Shown piece by piece: positions 62,440 through 64,000 of a stretch of DNA of 64,000 bases (position 1 is the first letter of the stretch; every line of letters begins with the position of its first letter). The notes beneath the pieces are model-generated. The model was given only the letters and a program-made list of their open reading frames with translations. It had not been told where the DNA came from and searched no databases. The DNA lies in the NCBI GenBank assembly GCA_016787665.1, contig JAEUUC010000011.1:62001-126000 (forward strand), written 5' to 3'. Source of the stretch: Cyclobacteriaceae bacterium (GTDB lineage: Bacteria; Bacteroidota; Bacteroidia; Cytophagales; Cyclobacteriaceae). The translations under genes were made by a program, and so were the position numbers.

Positions 62440-63357
62440 ATGAATTACTCGCTGCTAAAACAACTTTGTGAAATACACGCTCCGTCAGGTGAAGAGGGAC
62501 GCTTCAAAGAGTTCTTAACGGCTTACATCCGCAAGGCCAGCCGCCATTGGAAGGTTAAACCCAAACTAATTGAAGGTGACGAATTTCAGGATTGTCTGCT
62601 GCTGAAATTTGGCCGGCCGCGCACCCTGGTTTTGGCGCACATGGATAGCATCGGGTTTACGGTGCGTTACCAAAATCAACTGCTCACCATTGGCAGCCCC
62701 GAGGCCGAGATGGGCACCCGGCTGGTAGGCCGCGATTCGCATGGCGAAATTGAATGTGAGTTGGAATACGACAAAGAGAACCATGCGTTCTATAAATTCG
62801 GTCGCCCCATCGACCGTGGCACGTCCCTCACCTACAAAAGCAACTGGCGCGAGACAAAAACGACCATCCAAACGCCTTACCTCGACAATCGCCTGGGCAT
62901 CTACAATGCCCTTCGGGTAGCGGAATCGATGAAAGATGGCATCATCGCCTTTACCTGTTGGGAGGAGCATGGTGGCGGCAGCGTAGGTTATGTAGCAGAG
63001 TATGTATACCGCAAGTATGATGTTCGACAGGCGCTCATTTCGGATATCACCTGGACTTCGGATGGCGTGGAGCCAGGAAAAGGCGTGGTGATTTCCCTTC
63101 GCGACCGCAACATTCCGCGCAGGAGTTTTGTGAACAAGATCATTGCCGTGGCACAGAAGAACCATGTCAGTCATCAACTGGAGGTGGAAGGAATGGGGAG
63201 CAGTGATGGTGGTGAACTCCAGCGCTCGCCCTTTCCATTCGACTGGTGTTTTGTGGGCGCCCCGCAGCTTAACCCACACACGCCCGATGAAAAAGTGAAC
63301 AAGTCCGACATCGAAAGCATGGTTAAACTCTATTCGGTACTCATGCGGCAACTCTAG
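62440..63357 (+). CDS. M42/M20-like metallopeptidase
   Basis: The ATG at 62440 (MNYSLLKQLCEIHAPSG) gives 305 residues, preferred to a longer upstream frame that is not conserved. Metal-ligand candidates are H in LAHMDSIGF (about 66-74), D in YLDNRLG (about 151-157), EE in CWEEHGGG (about 176-183), D in ISDITWTSDG and H in NPHTPDEKV. The order matches the M28/M42 co-catalytic zinc fold. M42 proteins are aminopeptidases in the cytoplasm; the shorter length leaves the exact class open. Confidence 0.82.
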   Translation: MNYSLLKQLCEIHAPSGEEGRFKEFLTAYIRKASRHWKVKPKLIEGDEFQDCLLLKFGRPRTLVLAHMDSIGFTVRYQNQLLTIGSPEAEMGTRLVGRDSHGEIECELEYDKENHAFYKFGRPIDRGTSLTYKSNWRETKTTIQTPYLDNRLGIYNALRVAESMKDGIIAFTCWEEHGGGSVGYVAEYVYRKYDVRQALISDITWTSDGVEPGKGVVISLRDRNIPRRSFVNKIIAVAQKNHVSHQLEVEGMGSSDGGELQRSPFPFDWCFVGAPQLNPHTPDEKVNKSDIESMVKLYSVLMRQL

Positions 63358-63442
63358 CCCGGGCGCGGTTGACGTGCGCTTCCCGTCTCAATTTTTCAGT
63401 AACTTTACTCATCGCATTGTTCCACTCATTCCTTCCGTCCAT

Positions 63443-64000
63443 ATGACATCTCGTAGGGCTTTCATTCAGCAAACCGCTTGGGCAGGTGTAGGGCTTTCCC
63501 TGTTATCCGCCTCAAATGTATTCGCGACAGCAAAAGAAAAAGTTCGGCTGGGCTTTATTGGCGTTGGGCTGCGGGGACAAAATCACCTTGAACTGGCGCT
63601 CAAGCGCACAGACGTTGACGTGGTTGCGTTGTGCGATATTCAGCAACGGATGATGGATGCCGCCTTACAGCTGGTGAAAGAGTCCGGGAAGCCCTCACCC
63701 CAGATTATTCTGGAAGGAAATTACGGCTACCGCAAACTGCTGGAACGAAAGGACATCGATGCCGTGATTATTTCAACTCCCTGGGAGTGGCACACCGTGC
63801 AATGCCTCGATGCCATGAACGCGAAGAAATGGGTAGGCTGCGAAGTAATCACAGGGATGACCGTAGACGAATGCTGGCAGTTGGTCGACACGAGCGAAAA
63901 AACCGGCATGCCGCTGATGATGCTCGAAAATGTGTGCTACAGGCGCGATGTGATGGCCGTACTCAATATGGTGCGGCAGAATCTCTTTGGCGAACTGATT
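63443..64000 (+). CDS. Gfo/Idh/MocA-fold protein, GH109-like, 3' end cut by window
   Basis: I translated the plus strand from the ATG at 63443 and found an open frame of 186 codons to the window edge. The N-terminus MTSRRAFIQQTAWAGVGLSL is a twin-arginine-type export signal. The Rossmann motif reads LGFIGVGLRGQNHL (about 33-46), with the NAD-binding CDIQQRMM. Later, STPWEWHTVQCLDAM and MMLENVCYRRDVMAVLNMV (about 159-177) match GH109 alpha-N-acetylgalactosaminidases and close relatives, which use NAD. The C-terminal half is missing, so assignment to GH109 rather than another Gfo/Idh/MocA group is tentative. Confidence 0.82.
   Translation, partial: MTSRRAFIQQTAWAGVGLSLLSASNVFATAKEKVRLGFIGVGLRGQNHLELALKRTDVDVVALCDIQQRMMDAALQLVKESGKPSPQIILEGNYGYRKLLERKDIDAVIISTPWEWHTVQCLDAMNAKKWVGCEVITGMTVDECWQLVDTSEKTGMPLMMLENVCYRRDVMAVLNMVRQNLFGELI

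Overview
The window is chromosomal DNA from a member of the Bacteroidota, most likely an environmental Cytophagales bacterium (relatives of Chryseolinea or Cytophaga). The evidence is the RpoB, EF-Tu and SecDF sequences, a protein with a type IX secretion (T9SS) C-terminal signal, a fused SecDF, a GWxTD protein, and promoters of the Bacteroidota type (a TTTG-like -33 box, about 19 nt, then TAnnTTTG). The housekeeping parts look to be somewhat above 50% GC; the glycan region from about 17.7 to 32 kb looks lower. No rRNA, insertion sequence, prophage or CRISPR array was seen.

Layout. 1-8.2 kb (minus strand): the classic translation/transcription block read as tRNA-Tyr, tRNA-Gly, tRNA-Thr, tuf, terminator, tRNA-Trp, secE, nusG, rplK, rplA, rplJ, rplL, rpoB (cut by the window edge). 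8.3-15.9 kb: dciA/recF, pdhA, a membrane-anchored TPR protein, ribH, icd, a CAP-domain protein, and an lrp - phosphoribosyltransferase - panB operon. 15.9-33.5 kb: a surface-glycan region. A Wzm/Wzt ABC exporter is followed on the minus strand by methyltransferases, glycosyltransferases, a sugar aminotransferase, an SDR epimerase and a hexapeptide acyltransferase in a tightly packed run. The run ends in a large PKD-repeat protein carrying a T9SS sorting domain. Upstream lie a divergent glycosyltransferase, a polytopic membrane protein and a TPR protein. 33.5-49.5 kb: an unknown membrane protein, a DUF2723 glycosyltransferase-like protein, gcvP, ndk, an nrnA - FKBP - FKBP - rdgB operon, udk, secDF and a predicted outer-membrane protein. 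49.5-64 kb: a YbdK-type ligase and NhaD antiporter, a two-component pair, prfC, a GWxTD protein, an M28 peptidase operon, sdaA, upp, an M42-like peptidase and the start of a GH109-like oxidoreductase-fold protein.

How it fits together. The glycan run can be read as a route that makes a modified amino sugar (SDR, DegT/AHBA aminotransferase, acyltransferase), assembles a glycan on a lipid carrier (four or five glycosyltransferases), caps or modifies it (two methyltransferases) and exports it through Wzm/Wzt. The T9SS cargo gene at the end of the run is a possible surface partner, because T9SS cargo in other Bacteroidota is attached to a lipopolysaccharide. That link is inference.

The observations most worth checking are: a pair of inverted 28-nt REP-like elements with compensatory arm changes that exactly fill the ends of the tRNA-Tyr/tRNA-Gly spacer; a perfect 16-bp palindrome with promoter-like halves under the overlapping starts of wzm and a divergent glycosyltransferase; a composition break inside the PKD/T9SS gene; two paralogous small proteins with a CxxC-G-GPETVVEV signature; and an SDR epimerase in which the catalytic lysine of YxxxK reads as arginine.
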